A stretch of DNA of 38,148 nucleotides from a virus. The stretch spans positions 1 through 38,148 of IMG/VR virus record IMGVR_UViG_3300025806_000073, one strand, 5' to 3'. The notes beneath the pieces were generated by a model, which was not told where the DNA came from, made no database searches, and was given only the letters and a program-made list of their open reading frames with translations. This document shows positions 1-7,816 of this stretch, one piece after another. A program made the translations under genes and the position numbers. Each line of letters starts with the position of its first letter. Within the stretch, counting starts at the first letter, position 1.

Positions 1-267
1 AATTCCCCGTAGTTTATCTACAGTTATAGACATTATGTCAGCCGCGTCTTTTAATGATAGCTCTTTTTTCAGTAGCTTGTCTAACATTTCCGCGTCTTTG
101 GACAGTGGCATTTTAGGCCGTCCACCGAGCTTCCCGTTAATTTTGTTTAGATCGTCTCGCTTTGCTCTCTTGTGTGCAAGCTCAAGTTTGGGGTTTATAG
201 CCTTATCTATGATGTTTTGTTTTTCCCATCGCTCTCTATAAAGCTCTTCATATGTTCGATAGTCCAT
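1..267 (-). CDS. Hypothetical protein, N-terminal 89 aa, cut by the left edge
   Basis: An open frame starts at ATG 267 and stays open to base 1, so the C-terminus is missing. A strong ribosome binding site (GGAAAGGAAAG) lies just upstream. The start overlaps the preceding 55-aa gene by 20 bp. The protein is charged and probably helical. A basic GKLGGRPK stretch is followed by LSLKDAADIMSITVDKL, which looks like the first part of a helix-turn-helix, so a small DNA-binding protein is possible. I do not recognise the family. A terminase small subunit is a weak alternative. Confidence 0.6.
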   Translation of the reverse strand, partial: MDYRTYEELYRERWEKQNIIDKAINPKLELAHKRAKRDDLNKINGKLGGRPKMPLSKDAEMLDKLLKKELSLKDAADIMSITVDKLRGI

Positions 268-415
268 TAACTTTCCTTTCCAGTATGTCAAAAAGGGCCT
301 CAATCTCCTCCATTCTTTGAAGAACGGGGCTATTGTGACCCTTTTTAGCTTCTAGTTTTGCAGTGCTTATGCACCGCTTTATTCTTTCAAATACAACAAC
401 GGTATCTACGTCCAT
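248..415 (-). CDS. Hypothetical 55-aa protein
   Basis: This small frame (starts MDVDTVVVFERIKR, ends NGLSNI) begins inside the last codons of the DUF3846 gene, a 10 bp overlap. It ends inside the start of the next gene, a 20 bp overlap. That arrangement is typical of translationally coupled phage genes. A modest AAGGG binding site precedes the ATG. The chain is hydrophilic and probably one or two helices, with no membrane segment and no recognised motif. The call rests on the tight coupling and protein-like composition. Confidence 0.55.
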   Translation of the reverse strand: MDVDTVVVFERIKRCISTAKLEAKKGHNSPVLQRMEEIEALFDILERKVNGLSNI

Positions 416-633
416 CTTGCATCACCCTTGAGGATCACTGCGTCCCCGACGATACCTGTGCCACATAGCTCAGTTGCTTCTTCATTGAAGGGCAGACCTT
501 TTAGCAGTCCCTCTTCATTAACGAGGATTTGAATGTCAGGATTTGTTGGTGATCGAACCATCTCGACCATACCTCCAACCATTTCCTGCGCCGCCTCCAG
601 CGTTGGTTGCTTGTGTTCAAACGTTGTAATCAT
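406..633 (-). CDS. DUF3846-type small protein
   Basis: 75 aa with an AAAGGAG ribosome binding site before the ATG. The pattern IQILVNEEGLLKGLPFNEEA followed by GTGIVGDAVIL matches the DUF3846 family of small phage and plasmid proteins: a beta strand, 'NEEGL', 'L.FNEEAT', then 'IVGDAVIL'. Its biochemical role is unknown. It is the first gene of a small operon behind a terminator and a palindromic promoter region, so it is probably expressed separately from the replication genes, perhaps early. Confidence 0.8.
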   Translation of the reverse strand: MITTFEHKQPTLEAAQEMVGGMVEMVRSPTNPDIQILVNEEGLLKGLPFNEEATELCGTGIVGDAVILKGDARWT

Positions 634-657
634 AACAATCTCCTTTACTAGAACTTG

Positions 658-674
658 GTATATGTACCATATAC
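658..674. promoter_or_regulatory. Inverted repeat in the promoter region of the left operon
   Basis: GTATATG and CATATAC are perfect 7 bp inverted arms around a 3-base centre, 25 bp upstream of the DUF3846 start. A weak minus-strand promoter overlaps it (TTGATT at 689-684, TACATA 17 bases on). The placement fits an operator, but no regulator has been tied to it. A second CATATG-centred palindrome lies in the promoter spacer at 8257-8266. Confidence 0.4.
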
Positions 675-690
675 TCCCACGACAATCAAG

Positions 691-723
691 AAAAAAGTTA
701 ACCGGGGAGGCCCGGCAGTTAAC
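691..723 (-). terminator. Rho-independent terminator after the primase-helicase gene
   Basis: Read on the minus strand, two GTTAAC arms (723-718 and 702-697) and CGGG/CCCG arms enclose a 4-base loop, with a 3-base bulge. A run of six T (696-691) follows. It lies about 25 bases past the primase-helicase stop. This is the textbook intrinsic terminator layout and closes the replication operon. Confidence 0.8.
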
Positions 724-748
724 TTATTAACCCGAACAAATCGTCGGC

Positions 749-2971
749 TTATATGTTATCCCGGCCCGTTTCTCTTTCATATTCGCCACGAGATAGTGGC
801 CCATCCATAGTTCCCAGCCACTTTTCAGACCCGCCTGCCGTCATTGTGTACTTACGAATCAGCCCAGCTTCGCAAGCATCCGTTACTGCGGATTTAATTG
901 TTGACTCTCTGCCTGCGCCTTTCAGGTATATTGCGCATGGCTCTGGAGAACTTGATTCATGGATAGCGGCGTATATGCCATCATGCACACCGCCTTGAGA
1001 TACTGCGCGTCCTTCGTTTTCTCTCATGCGAACGAAATCAACAATGTGCGTCATGCGTTGACGGACAGTATGGGACAGCGCGAGCGATCTAATATCGACG
1101 GAGCGATCTTCTAAAAGACCAGTGTTCGGGTTACGAATGAAGTGTCGTATGTCACGATTGGCTGGCCCGTTTGATTTTACGACAGCGCCATCGAACACAC
1201 CGTTTCTTGTGTACTCTATGCCCAAATCTTTACACCGCTGCTTGCCTGTTGTTTCGTCAACAGACCAAACAGAGAAGGCACAACGCACGCCATCAACAAT
1301 AGCGGATGTACCCCGAATGAGGTTACGAGCTTGCTCAGGTGTTTTAACTGGATCGTTGTCTTTGATCTTCGCCATGTGGTGATTGACCATGACTGTTGCG
1401 CCTGTTTCGGTTGCCATTTGCGCCAACAGACCCATGAATGCGGCTCCTGCCGCGGGATCAGCGTTTACATCTGCGTGAACAAACGATGCCATAGGGTCAA
1501 TGATAATTAGCTTTAGGTTCGATAGCTCAAGCATTTGCTCATAGATGCGCTCGAACTCTGCGCCCATCAGGTAGCTACTGTCGAACTTCTGCATGATTGG
1601 GAACACGCCGCCGAGGTTAGGCAATGGCAAGATGCGCAGTTGGTGATCGTAATGCTCGCGGTATTTCTGTGGATCAAGACGCGAGATACGTCTGTGCATT
1701 TCGTCTTTATCGTCTTCCGCTGTGATTAGAATAACATCGCCATGCTCTGCCACGAGGCCACCGAATGCGCTTTGCATAGATGCGCCCGATGCGACTTTCA
1801 TTGCCAAATCCAGTGTCATCATGCCTTTGCCGCTATCGCCTGCCGCGGCAAACACCGCGGGAACTCCGAGCGGAATGGTGTCACCCACCAAGAAATGTTG
1901 CTGAGGTGGTGATCCGACAAAGTATTTGTCGATCAACAGGCTTTCGTCTAGCAGGGAGATTGGCTTTTTGACTTTGCTCTTCTGTGACTTGATGAACTTA
2001 TCAATGTCAAAGCCCTCATCAATAGCGTCTGCGGCGTCCCACTTTTCTTCTTTTGTCGCAGGAATTTGCAGAGTTAGTGTGCTTTTCGCACCCGCTTCTT
2101 TGGCTTGTGCTTCTACAATCCGAGCTAATTTCTTGCCTGCCTCATCGTTATCAGGCCATAAGACCAAATCTTTGTTGCGCAGTTGCGTGAAGTCAAACTT
2201 ACTGGCTGTGTTTTCAGACAGCATACCTGCACCACCGATGGTACAAGTCGCTGTATATCCTAGCTGTGTTAGAGCATCCGCGCACTTTTCGCCTTCGACC
2301 CAGATAACTGTGTTCGCACTTAAAACGTTCGGGATATTGTATAATGGTCTGGGTTCAGGAATACCTTGGCGACCATCCATGAACTGACGGAATTGTTTCT
2401 TTGGTTTGCCAGCACTATCCCGAACAATTTCTCCAGTTGCATCCCGGTCAAAGTATTTTCTAACTGTTACGAGAACCACGCCATCAGCATCAGTGTATGA
2501 ATATTCGTCTTCGAACGGTGTACTGGGACTGATTGTACGCTTTTGTTCGGGTTCTGGCTGCACTGCTGGGGGCGGAGGAGTCGCCAATACGGAAAAGTTA
2601 ACTGGATTGTTCGGCTTAACAATGTTTTCTGGCGGAGCAACGTAGTCTGCTGAGATGTAATCTTTGAAGTAATCCACGCATTCAGATAGGGAATACCCGC
2701 GTGCTTCTTTAAATACCTTACAAATGCCCCCGATGCCATCACCTGATTCGAAATCTTTGCCTGTCAGGAACCAAGGACTGCTAGTATCAATGTTTATGCG
2801 CAGTGATTGCCCTGCTTCGCCTTGCAATGATCCGATGAAAAACTCTTTGCCACGCTGTACCCCTTGAGGAAACGTTTCGATTAGTGCGCTCAATTGGACA
2901 CTACGGGGAACTTCTCTTGAAATTCTCTCTGTTACCTCTCTGGGCGTCTTGCCAAAATTTAAAACATTCAT
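749..2971 (-). CDS. Primase-helicase fusion (TOPRIM + RepA-like ATPase)
   Basis: 740 aa. A TOPRIM-type primase segment (VEGEK near residue 225, WPDNDEAG near 272) is joined to a RecA-fold RepA-like hexameric helicase. The helicase has Walker A AAAGDSGKG near 375, ITAEDD near 417, Walker B LIIIDP near 488 and a sensor ATVMVNHH. It probably primes and unwinds DNA at the phage fork. A Pro-rich linker lies near 130-145, and the last about 100 residues may be a winged helix. A GTG start 6 codons upstream is possible, but ATG 2971 has AGGGA 7 bases upstream and is preferred. It is the last gene of the replication operon. Confidence 0.9.
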   Translation of the reverse strand: MNVLNFGKTPREVTERISREVPRSVQLSALIETFPQGVQRGKEFFIGSLQGEAGQSLRINIDTSSPWFLTGKDFESGDGIGGICKVFKEARGYSLSECVDYFKDYISADYVAPPENIVKPNNPVNFSVLATPPPPAVQPEPEQKRTISPSTPFEDEYSYTDADGVVLVTVRKYFDRDATGEIVRDSAGKPKKQFRQFMDGRQGIPEPRPLYNIPNVLSANTVIWVEGEKCADALTQLGYTATCTIGGAGMLSENTASKFDFTQLRNKDLVLWPDNDEAGKKLARIVEAQAKEAGAKSTLTLQIPATKEEKWDAADAIDEGFDIDKFIKSQKSKVKKPISLLDESLLIDKYFVGSPPQQHFLVGDTIPLGVPAVFAAAGDSGKGMMTLDLAMKVASGASMQSAFGGLVAEHGDVILITAEDDKDEMHRRISRLDPQKYREHYDHQLRILPLPNLGGVFPIMQKFDSSYLMGAEFERIYEQMLELSNLKLIIIDPMASFVHADVNADPAAGAAFMGLLAQMATETGATVMVNHHMAKIKDNDPVKTPEQARNLIRGTSAIVDGVRCAFSVWSVDETTGKQRCKDLGIEYTRNGVFDGAVVKSNGPANRDIRHFIRNPNTGLLEDRSVDIRSLALSHTVRQRMTHIVDFVRMRENEGRAVSQGGVHDGIYAAIHESSSPEPCAIYLKGAGRESTIKSAVTDACEAGLIRKYTMTAGGSEKWLGTMDGPLSRGEYERETGRDNI

Positions 2972-3001
2972 TATCTTGTCCCTATCCACAACTTTACTAC
3001 T

Positions 3002-3039
3002 AAATATGGGATGCCGCCGACCAAGCGCGTCCCATATTT
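3002..3039. repeat. Intergenic stem-loop before the primase-helicase gene
   Basis: Perfect 10 bp inverted arms (AAATATGGGA and TCCCATATTT) with an 18-base loop fill the gap between the nuclease stop and the primase-helicase start. As plus-strand RNA the stem would be followed by a T run (3037-3042). As minus-strand RNA, the sense of the genes, only three T follow. It could therefore be an mRNA processing or stability hairpin, or a terminator against antisense transcripts. Confidence 0.55.
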
Positions 3040-3040
3040 T

Positions 3041-3823
3041 TTACCCATTCCAGCAAGTTTCACGAAATTCGCAGAACTTGCACAGGAAGAAATCTTTACT
3101 TTGAGCGATACGAGGTAGAATGTCACCAGCTTTTGATGCCGTCAAGATATTCACCGCCCTGTCGCTTGCTTCTTGAGCCAAAGCCTTATTGTACGGCACT
3201 AGCTCATAATACACTTCTGAGGTGTTTTTATTAATTACTGTAAACAACGCAGGGTTTTCGGTTAGCTCCATATATGTCTGGTACAACGCTAACTGAGTTG
3301 CGTATGTTTTGTTCGCCTTTTCTACACCGTGACGCACAAAGCCTTTAAACTTGCTGTCATTAGCTGACTTGCATTCCCACAGTGCGGGGTAGCCCATATC
3401 GACATCACCACCACAGATCACGCCATCTATGTGACCGCGTATCTCACCATCTGCGATTGAGAACCCGAACTGGCCTCCATCCTTATCTTCCGTTCTTAGA
3501 TCGAAACCAGCGTCTTTCAGCCACTTTGCGGCGTAATCCTCAATCTCATGCCCGAACTGAAAGATGCGCAGTGTCTTGGCGCTAAACGCTTTGTCAGGGT
3601 CTATTGGGTAGTTGAGGTATCTGTATTGTATTTTGCGCGAGCATTCATCGCCAATACTGGACGCACCAATGTATTTTCTGCGCTCCCTCTTTGTTTCGTT
3701 AGAAACGATAGCCTTGTCCACGGCTTCCTTGATGCTTTCTGCTACATGATCCACCCTAGAATGGGATTGAAGTAGAGGGCCAAGTGCCTGTTGACTTAAA
3801 GTAAGTGTCTTCGAGGGTTCCAA
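3041..3823 (-). CDS. Cas4/RecB-like PD-(D/E)XK nuclease with probable Fe-S cluster
   Basis: About 260 aa. Nuclease motifs appear in order: GHID (Asp near 133), WECKS (Glu-x-Lys near 150-152) and QLALYQTY. Four cysteines, one before the core (GDECSRK) and three at the end (LCKFCEFRETCW), match the 4Fe-4S ligands of Cas4/AddB-type exonucleases. It likely resects DNA ends to feed the Sak4 annealing pathway. No ATG fits. TTG 3823 has GGAG 7 bases upstream; TTG 3829 and a GTG near 3751 are alternatives. It overlaps the preceding 75-aa gene by 68 bp. No CRISPR or cas1/cas2 is nearby, so a replication role is favoured over adaptation. Confidence 0.85.
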   Translation of the reverse strand: MEPSKTLTLSQQALGPLLQSHSRVDHVAESIKEAVDKAIVSNETKRERRKYIGASSIGDECSRKIQYRYLNYPIDPDKAFSAKTLRIFQFGHEIEDYAAKWLKDAGFDLRTEDKDGGQFGFSIADGEIRGHIDGVICGGDVDMGYPALWECKSANDSKFKGFVRHGVEKANKTYATQLALYQTYMELTENPALFTVINKNTSEVYYELVPYNKALAQEASDRAVNILTASKAGDILPRIAQSKDFFLCKFCEFRETCWNG

Positions 3824-3983
3824 TTTCAATCTCCGCTGCTAGTTTTTGTGATTCTTGTATTCCAAATATCAATGTTTGGACTTGTTCTTCGGTGAGGTCA
3901 CAAAACCTTTTATCCCACCCGAACTTACCGAGTATATGTGCCAACTCCTTCATGGGCTTTGGCGCTGTTGTTACGTCATTCAA
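3756..3983 (-). CDS. Hypothetical 75-aa protein, TTG start
   Basis: The frame opens with TTG at 3983, eight bases after a strong GAGGAG site. It overlaps the preceding stop in a TTGA arrangement, which supports a genuine TTG start. The internal ATG at 3953 is preceded only by CCAAAGCCC and has no purine-rich site, so it is less likely. The protein is soluble and probably helical (PMKELAHILGKFGWDKRF, then LTEEQVQTLI). I do not recognise a family. It lies between DNA metabolism genes and may be an accessory factor. Confidence 0.65.
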   Translation of the reverse strand: MNDVTTAPKPMKELAHILGKFGWDKRFCDLTEEQVQTLIFGIQESQKLAAEIEIGTLEDTYFKSTGTWPSTSIPF

Positions 3984-4288
3984 TGTATTGTCTCCTCTTC
4001 TTCGATTGAAAATAAATCTATAACTTTATTTATCTGGTTTGGGTCAAGCTCATTATTTCTGAAGCCCAAATTGAGAACTTCTTCGCCGTGAACCATAATG
4101 CTTGCGCTCCCAAACATGACCGTATTATCTGCCTCTTCGATCCTGTCGTTGATGATCTCATTAGCCACAGACTGAACTTCCTGCATGTCGTTGCTGTTTT
4201 TTACCCAACACACAATTTCGGACTCAGAGCTTTCTACTTTGCCCTGATCAGTCTCAACCATAAAAAGATACATTTCGAATCTTGGCAT
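3980..4288 (-). CDS. Hypothetical acidic 102-aa protein
   Basis: The ATG at 4288 shares one base with the preceding TAA stop, and AAGGAAAG lies upstream. The chain is acidic with an EEEETIH tail. The front half looks beta-rich (FEMYLFMVETDQ, SEIVCWVKN) and the back half mixed. There is no signal peptide, membrane segment or catalytic motif I can name. Its position in the replication operon is the only functional hint. Confidence 0.7.
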   Translation of the reverse strand: MPRFEMYLFMVETDQGKVESSESEIVCWVKNSNDMQEVQSVANEIINDRIEEADNTVMFGSASIMVHGEEVLNLGFRNNELDPNQINKVIDLFSIEEEETIH

Positions 4289-4557
4289 TAACTTTCCTTA
4301 TTAGACAATTCGTTGCCACACGCCAAGTAGCCACAGCCGTCAATCCAATTATCTGTATTTTGAGGGTTGGATTTTATGCGAGCAATTTTAAGCATAGCCA
4401 TCATAGCCCCTACGTCATGCGGCTTGATTAGCGTGTCCAGATAAATTGACCAGAGATTTGCTATGGTTGTCAGGTTTGATTCCATATCACCATGTGTTGC
4501 GGCGCGGTCTTTGGTGACATATTCTTTAGCTGTGTCTAATGTTTCAGACCTTTCCAT
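4288..4557 (-). CDS. DUF6378-like phage protein, 89 aa
   Basis: The pattern YVTKDRAATHGDMESNL, IANLWSIYLD, DVGAMMAMLKIARI and DNWIDGCGYLACG is that of a widespread phage family of about 90 aa that I recall as DUF6378, of unknown function. Conserved His, Asp and Asn residues in a helical protein resemble the nucleotide-pyrophosphohydrolase-like style, but I cannot show activity. The start has GGGAGAAG upstream and overlaps the helicase 3' end by 14 bp. Confidence 0.75.
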   Translation of the reverse strand: MERSETLDTAKEYVTKDRAATHGDMESNLTTIANLWSIYLDTLIKPHDVGAMMAMLKIARIKSNPQNTDNWIDGCGYLACGNELSNKES

Positions 4558-6238
4558 AGTCTTCTCCCGTTATCTTTTTCCAGTTATCTGCGATCAGTCT
4601 ATCAATTTGTGTGCGATTAAAATAGTACCCTAAACAACATGCGGCTTTGTACTTAGTCCACGAGAAATCCATCTCGCTTACTTGCACACCATTGTTACGC
4701 AAAAGCTGTTTTTGCTTTGGTGTTGCCGCTTGGTTTAACCACCGCTTTGATTTGTTCGCGGCAGTGCTGTCTTCGATCTCTCTTAGGAAATCATCTGCCG
4801 CTGACATAGCTTGCACCTTTTCACCGATGGAAACGATCCTAGCACGCCCATTCTGCGCCTTTACGATAGCAACCCAGTAATTTCCTATCTTGCCTACCAT
4901 AGAGAAGCCATTGAAGCCTGTAGCCATCATCACAGTGCCTGTGCCATACGGATCAATCCACATGAAAGGCGACAGTTGCATGAGGTCATACTCAGTCATT
5001 ACGAAGTCGATTAGCTCGCTCTTCTCGCGTAACTCGAACACATGTTCGCATATCGGACAGGTTCTCGTATTGGATGCGACTTCGCTTTCGCATTCTGGAC
5101 ACACTTTTGTTGGTGCGTCACCGCCTGCGTTTTTCTCTGCGCCGTCTAAGTTTGCTGTTTCGTCCAGTGCGCCATGCGTAATGATGGACGTACCGAAATC
5201 CATAACGATGCAATCTGTTTTGATTGTGTCTGGATAAATCTCAGGATCGACGATGCGCAGTCCACGACCAATCATCTGCACCATTGTACCCTTTTGTGAG
5301 CATGGGCGCGTAAGAACCACACACGCCACAGGTGGAGCGTCGAATCCTTCTGTTAGAACCATGACGTTTACCACAACTTGCAGATCACCGAACTCCAGAT
5401 CGTGAAGCATTTCAGCGCGATCTTCTTTAGGTGTTTCGCCCGTTACGAAGTCAGCGCGAATACCAGCGCGTAAGAATGCTTCGCAAACATGTTCGGCATG
5501 TAGAACGGTTGAACAAAACACGACAGTCTTTCTGTCGACTGCTTTGTCTTTCCATTCATCCACAATGCGTTCGTTGATCACACTGCGATCCATAATCGCG
5601 GCGACCTCTTCCATGTCATATTCTTTGCCGCGCTTTGTGACCCTATCAAGTTGATCACCCACGCCCAAATCAATCACATAGCTTTTAGGGCGAACAAGAA
5701 AGCCTTCGCGGATTAGGGTTGCCAACTCGATTTGGTGTGCGCAGTTGTTGAATACTCCGCGCAATCCTTTGCCATCACCGCGATTTGGTGTAGCTGTAAA
5801 GCCCACAATCTCTGCGTTTTCGTTGTCTTTGAGAACTGCGTCGATTACCTTGGTGTATGTTGGAGCCGCGGCATGGTGGCCTTCGTCAATCACAACCATA
5901 TCGAATAAGGGTCTGTCTCTAAGGTTACGATCACGAGACATCGTTTGAACCATAGAAAATACTGCATCACCTTCCCAGTGCTTGACTGTGCCGTTGACGA
6001 TGCTTGTAGAGATTAAAGGGTTTACGCGCTCGAACTTCTCTTTGTTCTGGGAAACCAATTCGTCTCTGTGCTGTAGGACAAGAACGCGCTTGCCCTTTTT
6101 GTGCCGTTTGCCAACTAGCGCGGATAACATGATTGTTTTCCCTGCGCCTGTCGGTGCTACGATTAATGTGTTGTTGTGCTTGTCCAACGCTTTACAAGCG
6201 TCAGATACAGCAACCTCCTGATAAGGTCTGAGTAACAT
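4544..6238 (-). CDS. SF2 DEAD/DEAH-box helicase with zinc ribbon
   Basis: 564 aa. It has a Q-like LRPYQ, motif I APTGAGKT (28-35), motif II DEGH (118-121), motif III TAT (148-150) and motif VI QMIGRGLR near 330. A four-cysteine ribbon (CPEC..CPIC near 385-405) and a unique C-terminal region of about 150 aa follow. This is the layout of phage RecQ/UvsW/Rad25-like helicases that remodel branched DNA. The likely role is fork restart or recombination alongside the Sak4, ssDNA-binding and nuclease genes. A structured GC-rich gap precedes the gene, and the binding site is weak (AGG). Confidence 0.92.
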   Translation of the reverse strand: MLLRPYQEVAVSDACKALDKHNNTLIVAPTGAGKTIMLSALVGKRHKKGKRVLVLQHRDELVSQNKEKFERVNPLISTSIVNGTVKHWEGDAVFSMVQTMSRDRNLRDRPLFDMVVIDEGHHAAAPTYTKVIDAVLKDNENAEIVGFTATPNRGDGKGLRGVFNNCAHQIELATLIREGFLVRPKSYVIDLGVGDQLDRVTKRGKEYDMEEVAAIMDRSVINERIVDEWKDKAVDRKTVVFCSTVLHAEHVCEAFLRAGIRADFVTGETPKEDRAEMLHDLEFGDLQVVVNVMVLTEGFDAPPVACVVLTRPCSQKGTMVQMIGRGLRIVDPEIYPDTIKTDCIVMDFGTSIITHGALDETANLDGAEKNAGGDAPTKVCPECESEVASNTRTCPICEHVFELREKSELIDFVMTEYDLMQLSPFMWIDPYGTGTVMMATGFNGFSMVGKIGNYWVAIVKAQNGRARIVSIGEKVQAMSAADDFLREIEDSTAANKSKRWLNQAATPKQKQLLRNNGVQVSEMDFSWTKYKAACCLGYYFNRTQIDRLIADNWKKITGEDYGKV

Positions 6239-6268
6239 ATTTATACCTATTTGCTAGAATAGTAAGTT

Positions 6269-6303
6269 GGGGGGTTCGCGGCCCACGGCCCCCCTATCCG
6301 TGG
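6269..6303 (-). promoter_or_regulatory. Mutually exclusive GC hairpins upstream of the helicase gene
   Basis: GGGGGG (6269-6274) can pair with CCCCCC (6289-6294). CCACGG (6283-6288) can pair with CCGTGG (6298-6303). The second stem places CCCCCC in its loop, so the two stems cannot form fully together. They lie between the ssDNA-binding gene and the helicase start. No T run follows, so this looks more like a translational or RNA-stability switch, or a processing site, than an intrinsic terminator. No ligand is implied. Confidence 0.45.
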
Positions 6304-6304
6304 T

Positions 6305-6334
6305 CTAGCAGGCGCGGAATGGCCCTGCCGCTAG
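6305..6334 (-). repeat. Hairpin directly after the ssDNA-binding gene
   Basis: CTAGCAGG (6305-6312) pairs with CCTG (6324-6327) and CTAG (6331-6334), with a 3-base bulge. It starts one base past the TAA stop. There is no poly-T tract, so it is probably a 3'-end stabiliser or part of the structured leader that follows. Confidence 0.4.
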
Positions 6335-6335
6335 A

Positions 6336-6953
6336 TTATTTCTGCGCCCAAGAAGGAACTGCACCGCTTGATTGTGCAGTAGCTTGTGGTGCGGCAACAT
6401 TAGATGCAACGGATGTTTGCTGCATTGGGATGCTACCTTGAGGCAGAAAATCATTACTGTTCGGCGTGATTGCGGCTAACAACTGGTTGCTGTCTTTATA
6501 GCCGTTCGTGCCTTTCTTGATGCCTACTTTGGCACAAATCTCCATGCCACTCAAGTCCATCATACCGCTGATGTTGCGGTTTTGCTGTGCTTGTGGCGAC
6601 ATATCTGCGGGATCAATACCGCGTGCGCTTTCAACAATCGACTTGAGCGTCCGTAGCCCAATCTCTTTTGCAAGAGGCATACCGCTTTGGCCTAGCTTGT
6701 CACCATCGACAAATACGCTGTGCCAGAACTTGCGGCGATCATACTCGCCACCGATGATTGTGAACTCAAGGTTCATCCACTTAGCCGATGTGCTTTGTGA
6801 TTTCTTGAACCATGCGCCCTGACCGAACTCAGGGATTTCGATGTCTCCCATTTGAACAAGGATCACGGCACGAACGATTGTTCCGTTCGGGATCAGTGTG
6901 AACTCTTGGTTCTGTGGGTTTTCATCTACGGGTACATTATTAAAATTTAACAT
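6336..6953 (-). CDS. Putative single-stranded DNA-binding protein
   Basis: 205 aa starting MLNFNNVPVDE. The first 130 residues are beta-rich (GTIVRAVILVQMGD, MNLEFTIIGGEYDRRKFW), consistent with an OB-type fold. The tail is a low-complexity Q/S/A/P stretch ending VPSWAQK. Genes of this style commonly sit beside Sak4 ATPases and act as their ssDNA-binding partner. Here the start overlaps the Sak4 stop by one base (TAATG), with GGAGAAG upstream. The function is inferred from context and fold style. The end is not the acidic tail of bacterial SSB. Confidence 0.65.
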   Translation of the reverse strand: MLNFNNVPVDENPQNQEFTLIPNGTIVRAVILVQMGDIEIPEFGQGAWFKKSQSTSAKWMNLEFTIIGGEYDRRKFWHSVFVDGDKLGQSGMPLAKEIGLRTLKSIVESARGIDPADMSPQAQQNRNISGMMDLSGMEICAKVGIKKGTNGYKDSNQLLAAITPNSNDFLPQGSIPMQQTSVASNVAAPQATAQSSGAVPSWAQK

Positions 6954-7816
6954 TATGCTTCTCCTTCGCTAGAAGTCTGAGTTGATGGATCGACAAACGT
7001 AAGATCGTTGTCGGTTAATGGTGAGCCAGTATTCATCTTTTCAATCAATTTTCCAAGATGCGGCTCTTCAAGAGTGTCTAGTCTTCCAGAACGGTCTTTG
7101 GCTGGATAGCCCCATTCGTTAAGAGGTTGACACACAAACGCCCTGTATTGCCCATGATCACCTGACAGAATAGCCATAGTGATAACTTCATCAACAATTC
7201 CGGGCAATTCCCTGCCAGTTTTTGCGCCTTCGATTTGAAGGTTATATTGCTTGCGACCATAATCGTCTGTGACTTCATCCAAGATGCCAACAAAGATCAC
7301 GTTCTTTGATCGGATGTGTTGGATGTGAGTGAGCCACGACATCATTTCGCGCCCGTGCATTCCATAGACTGCGCGAGTATCGACCTTACCAGACCGCTCA
7401 GAACGCGCTTCTGGTTGCTGTAAGCACCACTGGAAGCACAAACGCCCTGCCACGGTGATAGAGTCCACAAACAACGTATCGTACTTCTGCCACACCTCTG
7501 AGGTATCGCCATACATCTGAGCCACATAATCATAATGCGACTGACTATATGGTTGATCGTCAGAGAGTGATGGGTTTGCACCGCCTAAGAAGCACGCGAG
7601 GTCACGGCATTCCATCCATGTTCGAGGACGAACAACGTCAATAGGATGTCCTTCGATAGCGGCATCGCCTGCCTCCAAGTCCATAAACAACGTTGTTGAC
7701 GGGTTGAGGGTTCGAGCAAGTGTGGTTTTACCCACACCGCTCTGACCACACACCACAATCTTATGACCTTTTTTCTCAGCCATACGCTGATCTGCTGTAA
7801 TGATTTGTAGAGTCAT
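6953..7816 (-). CDS. Sak4-like RecA-fold annealing ATPase
   Basis: 287 aa. Walker A is GQSGVGKT (24-31) and Walker B is DTLFVDS (near 113-119) in a minimal RecA core without the RecA C-terminal domain. This is typical of phage Sak4/AAA_24 proteins that drive single-strand annealing with an SSB partner. The likely role is phage recombination and end repair. ATG 7816 has GGAG 8 bases upstream and an ATGA overlap with the previous stop, so I prefer it over the longer frame beginning at 7864. Confidence 0.85.
   Translation of the reverse strand: MTLQIITADQRMAEKKGHKIVVCGQSGVGKTTLARTLNPSTTLFMDLEAGDAAIEGHPIDVVRPRTWMECRDLACFLGGANPSLSDDQPYSQSHYDYVAQMYGDTSEVWQKYDTLFVDSITVAGRLCFQWCLQQPEARSERSGKVDTRAVYGMHGREMMSWLTHIQHIRSKNVIFVGILDEVTDDYGRKQYNLQIEGAKTGRELPGIVDEVITMAILSGDHGQYRAFVCQPLNEWGYPAKDRSGRLDTLEEPHLGKLIEKMNTGSPLTDNDLTFVDPSTQTSSEGEA

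Noticed and set aside
1926-2387. 153-aa plus-strand open frame
   Set aside because: Antisense to the primase-helicase, whose motifs are clear on the other strand.
3041-3823. Cas4 as part of a CRISPR adaptation system
   Set aside because: No cas1, cas2 or array nearby. The gene is in a phage replication operon where Cas4-like exonucleases are common.
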